From an uncultured Parabacteroides sp. (GTDB lineage: Bacteria > Bacteroidota > Bacteroidia > Bacteroidales > Tannerellaceae): a stretch of 64,000 nt of DNA. Of this stretch, positions 44,451-53,560 are shown piece after piece. A program made the position numbers and the translations under genes. Every line of letters begins with the position of its first letter. Within the stretch, counting starts at the first letter, position 1. The notes under the pieces were generated by a model that saw only the letters and a list, made by a program, of their open reading frames with translations, was not told the DNA's origin and searched no databases. The stretch is taken from contig UQLN01000014.1 of NCBI GenBank assembly GCA_900541965.1, positions 1 through 64,000 on the forward strand, written 5' to 3'.

Positions 44451-45782
44451 TTATGACTTACGGGCACGTATGATACCCATTACTTTACCTTTACCCGACC
44501 GGATGTAGTCCAGTAACGGACGGTTTGCCGGACATGTATAACTACAGGAACCGCATTCGATGCAGTCGGTAATATAATTCTTCTCGGCAAGATCCCATTC
44601 TTTAAACTCCGTGGCATTCATCAGCAGGGTAGGGTTCAGGCCCATCGGGCAGACGTTTACGCATTTGGCACAACGGATACAGTCGCGCACCGGTTTACGA
44701 ACGGATTCTTCTTTAGTCAGGAGCAATACGCCGGAACTACCTTTGGTTACGGGTACCTCTGCGGAAATCAAAGCTTTACCCATCATCGGACCTCCGCCAA
44801 TGATTTTACCTGTATTTTCAGGGATGCCACCGGCTGCTTCAATCAATGCACTTATCGGTGTTCCCATACGTACGAGGAAGTTGGAAGGGGCGGAAACCGC
44901 TTTGCCTGTAACCGTAACGACACGTTCGAACAAAGGCTTGTTCTTTTGAACGGCTTCATATACGGCAAATGCGGTACCAACGTTCTGCACAACCGCTCCG
45001 GCTGAGATAGGAAGTGCGCCACTCTTCACCTGACGGCGGATAACCGCATCGATTAACTGCTTTTCACCACCTTGCGGGTATTGCACTTTCAACGGCATCA
45101 CTTCTATGCCTTTATATCCGGCTGCCAGTTTTTGCATAAGCGCAATCGCATCCGGTTTGTTGTTTTCAATGCCTATGACGGCTTTGTTCACATTTACGGC
45201 CTTCATCAAAAGGGTGACGCCAACCAGGATTTCTTCCCCTTTTTCCATCATCAGGGAGTGGTCGGATGTCAGATAGGGTTCGCACTCTACCGCATTGATG
45301 ATTACGATTTCAGCCTTATTTCCCGGGGGAGGAGTCAATTTGATTTGTGTTGGGAATGTAGCTCCGCCTAAGCCGACAATACCGGCTGGCGCAACTTTTT
45401 CGACGATTTCTTTGGATGACAGCGTGCATTCTTTTACTAATGTTTTGCTGCGGTCGATTGTTTCTTCCCATTCATCGCCCTCTACGTCTATATAAATGGC
45501 CGGCCGTCTGTAACCGCTTGCGTCGAGAGCATTATCTATCTTATTTACTTTACCGGATACCGATGAGTGAATGTTGGCGGAAACGAAACCTCCTGCTTTG
45601 GCGAGAAGCGTTCCAACTTTCACCGGATCACCCTTTTTAACTACTGCTTGGGCTGGGGCTCCGATATGTTGGCTAAGCGGTACGATTACCTGCCGGGGAG
45701 CAGCCAATACGGTAATTTTCTTACCGGCAGACAATTTATTTTCGGGCGGATGTATACCTCCGATACGAAATGTCCTTAACAT
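44451..45782 (-). CDS. rnfC: Rnf complex subunit RnfC
   Basis: Soluble NADH/FMN and iron-sulfur subunit that faces the cytoplasm. The 443 residues begin with the RnfC N-terminal domain (FRIGGIHPPENKLSAGK). The NADH/FMN site is near GIVGLGGATFPTQIKL, with a SLBB-like region in the middle. Two 4Fe-4S motifs follow near the end, CIRCAKCVNVCPMG and CIECGSCSYTCPANRP. It lacks the long C-terminal repeat of the E. coli protein, as is usual outside Proteobacteria. Confidence 0.96.
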   Translation of the reverse strand: MLRTFRIGGIHPPENKLSAGKKITVLAAPRQVIVPLSQHIGAPAQAVVKKGDPVKVGTLLAKAGGFVSANIHSSVSGKVNKIDNALDASGYRRPAIYIDVEGDEWEETIDRSKTLVKECTLSSKEIVEKVAPAGIVGLGGATFPTQIKLTPPPGNKAEIVIINAVECEPYLTSDHSLMMEKGEEILVGVTLLMKAVNVNKAVIGIENNKPDAIALMQKLAAGYKGIEVMPLKVQYPQGGEKQLIDAVIRRQVKSGALPISAGAVVQNVGTAFAVYEAVQKNKPLFERVVTVTGKAVSAPSNFLVRMGTPISALIEAAGGIPENTGKIIGGGPMMGKALISAEVPVTKGSSGVLLLTKEESVRKPVRDCIRCAKCVNVCPMGLNPTLLMNATEFKEWDLAEKNYITDCIECGSCSYTCPANRPLLDYIRSGKGKVMGIIRARKS

Positions 45783-45798
45783 ACTATTAGATTTTATT

Positions 45799-46665
45799 TT
45801 AGATTTCTTTTTCTTTCACTTTATTGGTATCTGCTGCCGGAGCGGCTTCTTTCCGGGGAGGGAAATTCAATTCATGGATTGCTCCGGTCGGGCATACGGC
45901 TACACATTTACGGCATAAGCGGCATTTTGTGTAGTCTATATAAGCGAGGTTGTTTTCCAATGTAATAGCTTCGAACGGACATTCTTTCACGCATTTTCCA
46001 CAACCGATACATGCGTTGGCACATGCTTTTTTGGCGATGGCTCCTTTGTCTTTATTTACGCAGCTAACAAAAATACGACGGGATTTAGGACCTTTCTTGC
46101 GCAACTCGATGATGTTTTTCGGACAAGCTTTTACACAAGCGCCGCACGAAGTACATTTATCTTCTTCAACTTCTGCAATTCCTGTAGCCGGGTTGATGTG
46201 AATGGCATCGAAGTTACAAACCGTAACACAGTCGCCGTAACCTAAACAACCGAATGTACATCCGGTTTCACCCCCATATAAAGTGGATGCGATGCTGCAA
46301 CTCTGTACACCGTCATATTGGTTGGTACGAGGACGAACTTCACAGGTACCGTTGCAACGTACGACAGCTACCATCGGTTCTGCACTTGTAGCTTCTTTTC
46401 CTAATATAGATGCAACCGTACTCATGACAGGGGCGCCTCCTACCGGGCAAAGCAAGCCTTCGAGGCTATCGGCTTTTACACAGGCAGCGGCGAAACCTCC
46501 ACATCCGGGATAACCGCAACCTCCGCAGTTCGCTCCGGGCAATGCCTCCTGGACCTGTGCGATACGCGGGTCTTCGTATACTTCAAATTTTTTGGATGCA
46601 GCATATAAGAAAACCGCTCCGATTGCTCCGATTGCTCCTAATGAAATAACCGCTATTAAAATCAT
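45799..46665 (-). CDS. rnfB: Rnf complex subunit RnfB
   Basis: Ferredoxin-like entry subunit. A membrane anchor (MILIAVISLGAIGAIGAVFL) is followed by the Fe-S domain with ANCGGCGYPGCGGFA near residue 45. Several 4Fe-4S motifs come after it: CTSCGACVKACPKNIIELRK, CIGCGKCVKECP and CRLCRKCVAVCP, plus cysteines around GCLGYGDCVTVC. The number of clusters is at the high end for RnfB, as in other Bacteroidetes. It takes electrons from reduced ferredoxin into the complex. Confidence 0.96.
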   Translation of the reverse strand: MILIAVISLGAIGAIGAVFLYAASKKFEVYEDPRIAQVQEALPGANCGGCGYPGCGGFAAACVKADSLEGLLCPVGGAPVMSTVASILGKEATSAEPMVAVVRCNGTCEVRPRTNQYDGVQSCSIASTLYGGETGCTFGCLGYGDCVTVCNFDAIHINPATGIAEVEEDKCTSCGACVKACPKNIIELRKKGPKSRRIFVSCVNKDKGAIAKKACANACIGCGKCVKECPFEAITLENNLAYIDYTKCRLCRKCVAVCPTGAIHELNFPPRKEAAPAADTNKVKEKEI

Positions 46666-46671
46666 GATATT

Positions 46672-47091
46672 TTAATGATTAAGTTTCTTTAAGGTGAATA
46701 TAAATTGTTTTTTTAGTTTATCGCGTAAAAAGTATAATATGCAATAATAAGGAATTAAGAGCAGTATTCCGGTCAACCCGCTTGTGGTTTCTTCCCATTG
46801 CATACTTGTACCTGCTGCAATTGCCCCGACCACAATAATGAGCGGCAGAACAAAAGCAAGAAATACAGCCTTCAGGCCAAGCGAGCTTTGACCGCAAAGT
46901 TGTACTTCTTCATTCACATGAAATTTTCCGGAACTGTCAGGAACTTCAATAATCTTTTCTTTGCTTTCGGAGGCTGCACACATGCTTTTAGCATGGCATC
47001 CGGAGCAAGCAGATTGCTGGATAATTCTGACGTAGACCGTTCCACTGTCGATCTTTTCTATAATTCCGTTATGACTGATACTTTCGCTCAT
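46672..47091 (-). CDS. rseC: RseC/MucC-family protein
   Basis: Small membrane protein (139 residues) of the RseC/MucC family that heads the rnf operon in Bacteroidetes. It begins MSESISHNGIIEKIDSG; ATG 47091 is used because the longer frame starts inside the promoter region. A cysteine cluster (QQSACSGCHAKSMCA) is followed by two membrane segments (AVFLAFVLPLIIVVGAIAAG and GILLLIPYYCILYFL). In other bacteria relatives help reduce SoxR or regulate sigma-E; here a role in Rnf assembly or redox sensing is inferred from context. Confidence 0.9.
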   Translation of the reverse strand: MSESISHNGIIEKIDSGTVYVRIIQQSACSGCHAKSMCAASESKEKIIEVPDSSGKFHVNEEVQLCGQSSLGLKAVFLAFVLPLIIVVGAIAAGTSMQWEETTSGLTGILLLIPYYCILYFLRDKLKKQFIFTLKKLNH

Positions 47092-47121
47092 ATTTGTAAT
47101 CTCGACATTGCAAAACAGGGG

Positions 47122-47129
47122 CAAAAGTA
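47122..47129 (-). promoter_or_regulatory. -7 box of the rseC-rnf operon
   Basis: The minus strand reads TACTTTTG followed by C, 31 bases before the rseC ATG. It matches TAnnTTTGY; no -33 element is seen at the usual spacing. Confidence 0.5.
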
Positions 47130-47192
47130 AGTAATATTTAGATATTATGACAGGATTAACAAAGTTTATTATGAAAAAACCTCAAGTCAATC

Positions 47193-48737
47193 TTACCATT
47201 TGTAATTAAAGCCGAAGCTTAATAATTCGTTGATCTGGAAATAGCTGTCGAAATCAGGTTTTTTATCTACTGCATCATCGAAACGGATGTTTAGTGATAT
47301 ATTGGTAGAGAAGAACCTGCTGATCGCCAGTGTCACTCTATTCTCAAATTCTCCTAATCCACGGTCGTAGCTGGTAAAATAGTAGAAACGCGAATACCAG
47401 CTTATATTCCTGTTAATCTGGAATGTCGTTGTGGCATTGATTGTCGAACCGAACTGGCTTAGCTTATGGGCAAATTCGCCGGTCTCCGGATCTTTTTTGA
47501 AACCGTGGCGTCCCAAGTCTATCTCTTTATCCACGCTATACATATATGTATAAGAGATAGGAGCCAGGTTGACGGACAATGTCAGGCTTTTATGACGTTT
47601 GGCAAATTTCTTATCCAGGTCGTATTTCATACCGAGACCTAAGTTGACACTGAACGGAGAAAGGAATGCCGCTTGTTTCTGCATGGAGTTCTCCTTATAG
47701 TTTTTGAATAACTGGGTCTGGAATGTAGCATCGAAAGTATAATACCATTTGTTGAAGGCTCTATACCCGAAGTTACTGTGGATACGCAACATGTCGTCCC
47801 CCACTTTATAGTCGTGTAATGTATCTTTCGGGGCGGTAAAAACATTCGTCTTTATTTCCAGTTCGTTGACAAATTGGATTTTGTCCTTATTGTAATTATA
47901 GGCAAAATATTCACGGTTTGTCAGGTTCCACGTGCTCACACCTCCCTTATGCCAGTTGGGGGATATATAGTTTTGTGCCAATTGGATTGCACTCTCGAAA
48001 TGTGAAATCCAGTAGCGTCTTTCCGGAATGAACTTGGCAGGTCCGGTTACATCGCTGAAGTCGGCATCATTGTTTACTTTGATTAATTCCGGTTCGTAAG
48101 TCGTTTTCTTGATGAAATGTGTTTGTACGATGTCGCTTGGCAGATCCCGTTCGGAATAACGGAAATACTGCGGATAATTCAAACGCACATAGTTATATGC
48201 CATGTCTTCCAGTTGGCGGTCTATTTTATAATTCTGGAACAATGTCGTATCCGGTTTGAATACGGAATATTTATCATTTTGTTTTTCAAGGAAGTCCGGG
48301 TCGTAAAGTTGCAGGTCTTTGGCAAACAACCCTCCTTTGAAATAGATAGGGATAAATAGCGGATTGACAATCATCGTATCCTGGAACGTTATATTTTCAT
48401 CGAATTTGCTGGAAGGATCGCGTACCCAGTTTACCCAATATAATGCTTCGGGGGATAGGGACGCTTCTTCATTTTTCTTTAAAAAGCGCAGTAAATTTTT
48501 ACTTGGAGTTGCAGGAGTCGTATAGGCTCTGTTTTGTTTTTCGAATTCAGTCCGGAGATCCGGGATTTTTTCCAGTTCTGCCGGGTCTAATTCTACACGG
48601 ATGAGTGTGTCGGCCTGTTCCACTACAGCTTGCTTATTAAGCTGTTCGTTATCGATAATTTGAATATCTTGTGCACCTGTTCGGTTACTGAATAACAGTA
48701 TAATAAATAATCCTAAAAATGATCTTTTAGCAAACAT
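47193..48737 (-). CDS. DUF3078-like outer-membrane protein
   Basis: Function unknown. The 514 residues begin with a signal peptide (RSFLGLFIILLFSNRTGA). The second half shows the alternating pattern and aromatic ends of beta-strands (YRAFNKWYYTFDATFQTQLF, YSRFYYFTSYDRGLGEFENR), ending in LLSFGFNYKW. This is what an outer-membrane barrel would show. WHKGGVSTWNLTNREYFAYN is the stretch I associate with DUF3078. It lies upstream of the rseC operon on the same strand but with its own 60-base gap. Confidence 0.75.
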   Translation of the reverse strand: MFAKRSFLGLFIILLFSNRTGAQDIQIIDNEQLNKQAVVEQADTLIRVELDPAELEKIPDLRTEFEKQNRAYTTPATPSKNLLRFLKKNEEASLSPEALYWVNWVRDPSSKFDENITFQDTMIVNPLFIPIYFKGGLFAKDLQLYDPDFLEKQNDKYSVFKPDTTLFQNYKIDRQLEDMAYNYVRLNYPQYFRYSERDLPSDIVQTHFIKKTTYEPELIKVNNDADFSDVTGPAKFIPERRYWISHFESAIQLAQNYISPNWHKGGVSTWNLTNREYFAYNYNKDKIQFVNELEIKTNVFTAPKDTLHDYKVGDDMLRIHSNFGYRAFNKWYYTFDATFQTQLFKNYKENSMQKQAAFLSPFSVNLGLGMKYDLDKKFAKRHKSLTLSVNLAPISYTYMYSVDKEIDLGRHGFKKDPETGEFAHKLSQFGSTINATTTFQINRNISWYSRFYYFTSYDRGLGEFENRVTLAISRFFSTNISLNIRFDDAVDKKPDFDSYFQINELLSFGFNYKW

Positions 48738-48891
48738 AGTATCTTTTTACATGAATTAAATATATCCGTCGCAAAAATAGCTAAAAAGTATGAGATAACC
48801 AATCTTTCAGTGAGAATCTGACCGCTTCGGAACCCTCTTGGGTGATAAAAAAAGTGAACACCCACCAGGGATGCAACCCCTGTTTTCAAAA

Positions 48892-48943
48892 CATAGGTGT
48901 TTTGCATTCGAAACATATATGTTTTAAAATCAAAACACCTATG
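48892..48943. repeat. three-unit 22-bp palindrome array
   Basis: Cores CATAGGTG (48892-48899), CATATATG (48914-48921) and CACCTATG (48936-48943) lie exactly 22 bases apart within AAAAC...GTTTT units. The first and third are reverse complements, so the whole array can also fold as one large hairpin. It lies in the 446-base gap between DUF3078 and pyrG. Confidence 0.75.
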
Positions 48944-49008
48944 TTTTGAAATGCGCTCTTTCGGGAGTCGTTTTTGTCGGTGCGGGGGGGATGCCGTATC
49001 TATATATT

Positions 49009-49062
49009 CATAGTTATGGTTTTTCCAAATCATAACTATGAATTTCAAAAATCATAACTATG
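49009..49062. repeat. second three-unit 22-bp array, different core
   Basis: Cores CATAGTTATG (49009-49018), CATAACTATG (49031-49040) and CATAACTATG (49053-49062) are 22 bases apart. The first is the reverse complement of the others. It follows the array at 48892-48943 and precedes the pyrG promoter. In the rest of 48738-49183 I see nothing else. Confidence 0.75.
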
Positions 49063-49103
49063 ATCCGGTAAATCCGTATGGAAAGGAAAATACCGGGTAG
49101 CCC

Positions 49104-49133
49104 TTGTCATGTGGATGAAAATAACTAACTTTG
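49104..49133 (+). promoter_or_regulatory. promoter of pyrG
   Basis: TTG at 49104-49106, 19 bases, then TAACTTTG at 49126-49133, followed by C. Both boxes fit the consensus; pyrG starts 50 bases later. Confidence 0.75.
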
Positions 49134-49183
49134 CAGTTTTGAAATGTAAGAGTGTAATTACAGATAATTAAAATATTACTATC

Positions 49184-50791
49184 GTGGCAGATACAAAGTA
49201 CATCTTCGTTACGGGCGGCGTAGTCTCTTCTTTAGGTAAGGGGATTATCGCAGCATCATTAGGTAAATTACTTCAGGCAAGAGGTTATAAAGTTACCATT
49301 CAGAAGTTTGACCCCTATATTAATATTGATCCGGGTACGTTGAACCCGTATGAGCATGGGGAATGTTATGTAACCGTAGACGGACATGAAGCGGATTTGG
49401 ACTTAGGACATTATGAACGTTTTCTGAACGTTCCGACAACCCGGGCAAATAATATTACTACCGGGCGTATTTATCAAAGTGTAATCAATAAAGAACGTAA
49501 GGGCGACTATCTGGGTAAAACAGTACAGGTGGTTCCTCATATTACCGATGAAATCAAACGGAATGTAAAATTGCTGGGAAGCAAATACAAATTTGATTTT
49601 GTGATTACCGAAATCGGTGGGACCGTTGGCGACATCGAGTCTTTGCCTTTTATCGAAAGTGTCCGCCAGCTGAAATGGGAACTCGGAAAGAACTGTATTT
49701 GTGTGCATCTTACTTACGTTCCTTACATTGCGGCAGCAAAAGAATACAAAACAAAACCGACACAGCATTCGGTAAAGCAATTGCAGGAACTGGGTATACA
49801 ACCGGATGTCCTGGTATTGCGTACGGAGCACCTGTTGAGCAACGATTTGCTTCGTAAGGTGGCTTTGTTCTGTAACGTGGCGGAAGACGCTGTTGTCCAG
49901 TCTGTCGACGTACCGACAATCTATGAAGTTCCGTTGGTTCTGCAACGTCAGAATATGGACGTTACCATCCTGAAGAAGATGGGGCTGGAAGTTGGTCCTA
50001 CTCCGGAAATGAAACCATGGCGTGAATTCCTGAAAAAGAAATCGGATGCAAAGGATACGGTAAAAATCGGTTTGGTGGGTAAATATGTGGAATTGCAGGA
50101 TGCTTATAAGTCGATAGACGAATCGTTGCTGCAGGCTGCTATCTATAACGACCAGAAACTGGATTTGCATTTGTTCCATTCCGAAAAGCTGAATGACGGC
50201 AATGCCGCGGAACTGTTGAAAGATATGGATGGTATCCTGATTGCTCCCGGATTCGGACAAAGAGGTATCGATGGTAAATTTGCCGCTTTGAAATATGCCC
50301 GCGAAAATGATGTGCCTTGCCTGGGTATTTGTTTGGGTATGCAATGTATGGTGATCGAATATGCCCGCAACGTATTGGGCATGGCAGATGCAAACTCTAC
50401 GGAGATGGAACCGAATACTCCTTATAAAGTGATAGACTTGATGGAAGAACAGAAGAATATTACCAATATGGGCGGTTCGATGCGTTTGGGTGCTTATGAT
50501 TGCATGTTGCAGAAAGGTTCCAAAGCTTATCAGGCCTATGGAAAAGAACACATACAGGAACGCCATCGCCATCGTTTTGAATTTAATAGCGAATATAAAT
50601 CCCAATTCGAAGCTGCCGGCATGAAATGTACGGGTGAGAATCCGGAAACCGGTTTGGTAGAGGTTGTGGAAATACCTGAATTGAAATGGTTTGTCGGTGT
50701 TCAGTTCCATCCGGAATACAACAGTACCGTAGTAAATCCTAACCCGCTTTTTGTGAGCTTCGTAAAAGCTGCAGTTGAAAATAAAAAATAA
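49184..50791 (+). CDS. pyrG: CTP synthase (PyrG)
   Basis: Makes CTP from UTP, glutamine and ATP. The synthase domain begins KYIFVTGGVVSSLGKGI (about 4-20). The C-terminal class-I glutaminase has the oxyanion and nucleophile region CLGICLGMQCMVIEYAR (Cys in GICLGMQ) and the His-Glu pair in VQFHPEYNS. The frame starts at GTG 49184, the only start that keeps the invariant N-terminus. Length (535) is normal. yidC follows after 9 bases. Confidence 0.97.
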   Translation: MADTKYIFVTGGVVSSLGKGIIAASLGKLLQARGYKVTIQKFDPYINIDPGTLNPYEHGECYVTVDGHEADLDLGHYERFLNVPTTRANNITTGRIYQSVINKERKGDYLGKTVQVVPHITDEIKRNVKLLGSKYKFDFVITEIGGTVGDIESLPFIESVRQLKWELGKNCICVHLTYVPYIAAAKEYKTKPTQHSVKQLQELGIQPDVLVLRTEHLLSNDLLRKVALFCNVAEDAVVQSVDVPTIYEVPLVLQRQNMDVTILKKMGLEVGPTPEMKPWREFLKKKSDAKDTVKIGLVGKYVELQDAYKSIDESLLQAAIYNDQKLDLHLFHSEKLNDGNAAELLKDMDGILIAPGFGQRGIDGKFAALKYARENDVPCLGICLGMQCMVIEYARNVLGMADANSTEMEPNTPYKVIDLMEEQKNITNMGGSMRLGAYDCMLQKGSKAYQAYGKEHIQERHRHRFEFNSEYKSQFEAAGMKCTGENPETGLVEVVEIPELKWFVGVQFHPEYNSTVVNPNPLFVSFVKAAVENKK

Positions 50792-50800
50792 TAATTTTAG

Positions 50801-52708
50801 ATGGATAAAAATACAATAATAGGTTTTCTGCTTATTGGAGTAGTATTAATTGCGTTTACCTGGTTGAATAAACCTACTCCGGAACAGGTGGAAGCACAGC
50901 GCCGGATGCAGGATTCGCTTGCACAGGTGGAGTTGGCAAGGCAGCTTGAACTGAAGAAAGAAGAGAGTGCGGCTGCAAAAATGGATGATTCGTTGGCGAA
51001 CCTGCCTGATTCGGTACGGATTGCCCGCTTGCAGACTAATTTCGGCGTTTTTGCCGAAGCAATGGCAGGCGAGGATGGTTCAACCGTCCTGGAAAATAAT
51101 TTGCTTGAAATCCGTGTGAGCAATAAAGGTGGACGGATTAGTTATGTCCGTCTGAAAGAGTATGATAATTATAAGGAAGAACCGCTGGTCCTGTTTGATG
51201 AAAACGATTCGAAGTTTGACTTTACGTTGGTGACGGCGAATAATCGCGTAGTCAATACCAGCGAATTGTATTTTACTCCGGTAAAAGGTTCCGACCCGAA
51301 TAGCGTGACGATGCGCCTGAATACAGGAGAAGGCAGTCACCTGGATTTTATCTATACAGTGAAACCGGACAATTACATGGTGGAATATACCATCAAAGGT
51401 ACCGGATTGAACGGTGTATTATCTCCGGGAACAACTTCTCTGGATTTATCCTGGCAGCAGAAAATCACCCAGCAGGAAAAAGGACGTAAGTTTGAAGACC
51501 GTTATGCCACGATTTATTATAAGTTCATGGCTGACGATGTGGAATATCTGAGTGAGACGAAAAACGACAGCAAGCAGGTTTCAAACCGTTTGAAGTGGGT
51601 GGCTTACAAGGATATGTATTTTTCTTCAATCCTGATTGCCGGCAACGAAGGTTTTGAGTCTACTACATTGGATTCGAAAATGATGCCGGAAGACAGTCCT
51701 TTCCTGAAAGATTACAAAACAACGACCTCTGTGCCTTTCGACCTGAAAGGGAACGAGGCTACAAACCTGCGTTTTTATTTCGGTCCTAACCAGTTCTCTT
51801 TGTTGAAGTCTTTTGATGAAGGCATTTCCAAAGAAAACCAGCTCGACCTGGAAAAGATCGTTCCGCTGGGATGGGGTATTTTCCGTTGGGTAAACCAGTT
51901 CTTTGTAATTCCTTTGTTTAATTTCCTGGGACAGTTTATCCATAGTTACGGTTTGTTGATTTTCCTTCTGACGGTAATTGTTAAATTGATTCTGTTCCCG
52001 TTGACTTACAAATCTTATATGTCGTCTGCCAAGATGCGTGTATTGCGCCCTCAGGTGGAAGAACTCAATGCTAAATATCCGGGACAGGATAAGGCCGTGG
52101 AGCGTCAGCGTGCAACGATGGAATTGTATAGCCGCGCAGGAGCCAGCCCGATGTCGGGTTGTGTCCCTATGTTGCTGCAAATGCCTATTTTGATTGCATT
52201 GTTCATGTTCTTCCCTTCGGCAATCGAGTTGCGCCACCAGAGTTTCTTATGGGCACACGACTTGTCTACCTATGACGCGATAGTAAGCTGGAACACCTAT
52301 ATTCCTATTATCACTCCGTATTTTGGTAACCACATCAGTTTGTTCTGTTTGTTGATGACCATTACGAACATTGTCTATACGAAGTTCAATATGGACCAGA
52401 CCAATACGGGGCAGCAGCAGATGCCGGGTATGAAGGCGATGATGTATCTGATGCCGGTGATGATGTTGGTATTCTTTAACCAGTACGCATCCGGTTTGAC
52501 TTACTATTACTTCATTTCCACTTTGATTACTATTGTGCAGACTTTAATCTTCCGTTATACAATCAACGAAGACAAGTTGCTGGCTAAACTGGAAGCGAAC
52601 AAGAAGAAGCCCCAGAAGAAGTCCAGCTTTATGAGGCGTCTGGAAGAAGCCCAGAAAGCACAACAGGCTCAGTTGGAAAAACAGAAACAACAGAGAAAGA
52701 ACAGATAA
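50801..52708 (+). CDS. yidC: membrane protein insertase YidC
   Basis: Inserts and folds inner-membrane proteins, alone or with SecYEG. The 635 residues have the Gram-negative layout. An N-terminal helix (NTIIGFLLIGVVLIAFTWL, 4-22) is followed by a large periplasmic beta domain (about 65-350). The conserved five-helix core comes next, with GLLIFLLTVIVKLILFPLTY, MRVLRPQVEELNAKYPGQDK, MSGCVPMLLQMPILIALFMF and TYYYFISTLITIVQTLIFR. The tail is basic (KKKPQKKSSFMRRL...KQQRKNR), fitting ribosome contact. Confidence 0.97.
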   Translation: MDKNTIIGFLLIGVVLIAFTWLNKPTPEQVEAQRRMQDSLAQVELARQLELKKEESAAAKMDDSLANLPDSVRIARLQTNFGVFAEAMAGEDGSTVLENNLLEIRVSNKGGRISYVRLKEYDNYKEEPLVLFDENDSKFDFTLVTANNRVVNTSELYFTPVKGSDPNSVTMRLNTGEGSHLDFIYTVKPDNYMVEYTIKGTGLNGVLSPGTTSLDLSWQQKITQQEKGRKFEDRYATIYYKFMADDVEYLSETKNDSKQVSNRLKWVAYKDMYFSSILIAGNEGFESTTLDSKMMPEDSPFLKDYKTTTSVPFDLKGNEATNLRFYFGPNQFSLLKSFDEGISKENQLDLEKIVPLGWGIFRWVNQFFVIPLFNFLGQFIHSYGLLIFLLTVIVKLILFPLTYKSYMSSAKMRVLRPQVEELNAKYPGQDKAVERQRATMELYSRAGASPMSGCVPMLLQMPILIALFMFFPSAIELRHQSFLWAHDLSTYDAIVSWNTYIPIITPYFGNHISLFCLLMTITNIVYTKFNMDQTNTGQQQMPGMKAMMYLMPVMMLVFFNQYASGLTYYYFISTLITIVQTLIFRYTINEDKLLAKLEANKKKPQKKSSFMRRLEEAQKAQQAQLEKQKQQRKNR

Positions 52709-52734
52709 CAACAACTGTTTGATAAGCATAAACA

Positions 52735-52776
52735 AAAAAAAGAGAAATTACTCGTTCGGGTAATTTCTCTTTTTTT
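52735..52776. terminator. bidirectional terminator between yidC and kdsB
   Basis: AAAAAAAGAGAAATTA (52735-52750) and TAATTTCTCTTTTTTT (52761-52776) pair perfectly. A/T runs on both sides fit service to both convergent genes. Confidence 0.92.
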
Positions 52777-52791
52777 ATGGAATAAAAAATA

Positions 52792-53547
52792 TTACTTATT
52801 TAACCGGAGGAAAGCAAGAGCCTTTTCCATATCTTCCGGAGTATCGATGCCGATTGTTTCGAGGTCGGTAATGCCCACTTTGATTCTGTATCCGTTTTCA
52901 AGCCAGCGAAGCTGTTCAAGGCTTTCGGCCAATTCCAGAGGGGATTGGGGCAGTTGGGTTATCTCTTTTAGCGTATCGGCGTGATAGGCATATAAGCCGA
53001 TGTGTTTATAATAAGTATGGTTCGGCAGCCATTCGGTATAATTTTTCCCTCTCATGTATGGAATGACAGAACGGCTGAAGTACATGGCTTCATTGTTTTT
53101 ATTCAATACGACTTTCGGAGAGTTTGGGTTAAACAAGGTAGTTTCAAAATTCCCGTCCGGGCTGAATGGTTTTACCAATGTGGCAATCTTTACGCTGCCA
53201 TCGGTAAAGCAAGCTTTTATTGTTTCGATTTGCTCAGGTTGTATAAACGGTTCGTCTCCCTGTATGTTTACTACCACATCATATCCGTTTCCTACTTTGG
53301 TGTATGCTTCGTAACAACGGTCCGTCCCACTGCGGTGTTGGTCGGATGTCATTACGACATTCCCCCCGAAAGCCTTCACTGCAGCCTCTATGCGGCCGTC
53401 ATCAGTCGCAACGCATACGGCATCCAGTACATTGCTTACTTGCTCGTAAACGCGCTGTATCATCGGTTTGCCCGCCATATCGGCAAGAGGTTTGCCCGGA
53501 AAACGGGTGGACGCATAACGTGCCGGTATTATTCCTATGAATTTCAT
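52792..53547 (-). CDS. kdsB: CMP-KDO synthetase (KdsB)
   Basis: Activates KDO with CTP for the inner core of lipopolysaccharide. The nucleotidyltransferase signature is IIPARYASTRFPGKPLADM (6-24). VVNIQGDEPFIQPEQIE is the metal/nucleotide loop, and KHIGLYAYHADTL and GIDTPEDMEKA complete the family marks. The 251 residues are normal length. It follows the antiporter gene by 13 bases on the same strand. Confidence 0.97.
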   Translation of the reverse strand: MKFIGIIPARYASTRFPGKPLADMAGKPMIQRVYEQVSNVLDAVCVATDDGRIEAAVKAFGGNVVMTSDQHRSGTDRCYEAYTKVGNGYDVVVNIQGDEPFIQPEQIETIKACFTDGSVKIATLVKPFSPDGNFETTLFNPNSPKVVLNKNNEAMYFSRSVIPYMRGKNYTEWLPNHTYYKHIGLYAYHADTLKEITQLPQSPLELAESLEQLRWLENGYRIKVGITDLETIGIDTPEDMEKALAFLRLNK

Positions 53548-53560
53548 CTTTTATATGTAT

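Noticed and set aside
49403..50710. 435-residue open frame antisense to pyrG
   Set aside because: pyrG on the other strand is certain; the antisense frame is low in complexity, rich in F, H and Q, and has no promoter or family marks.
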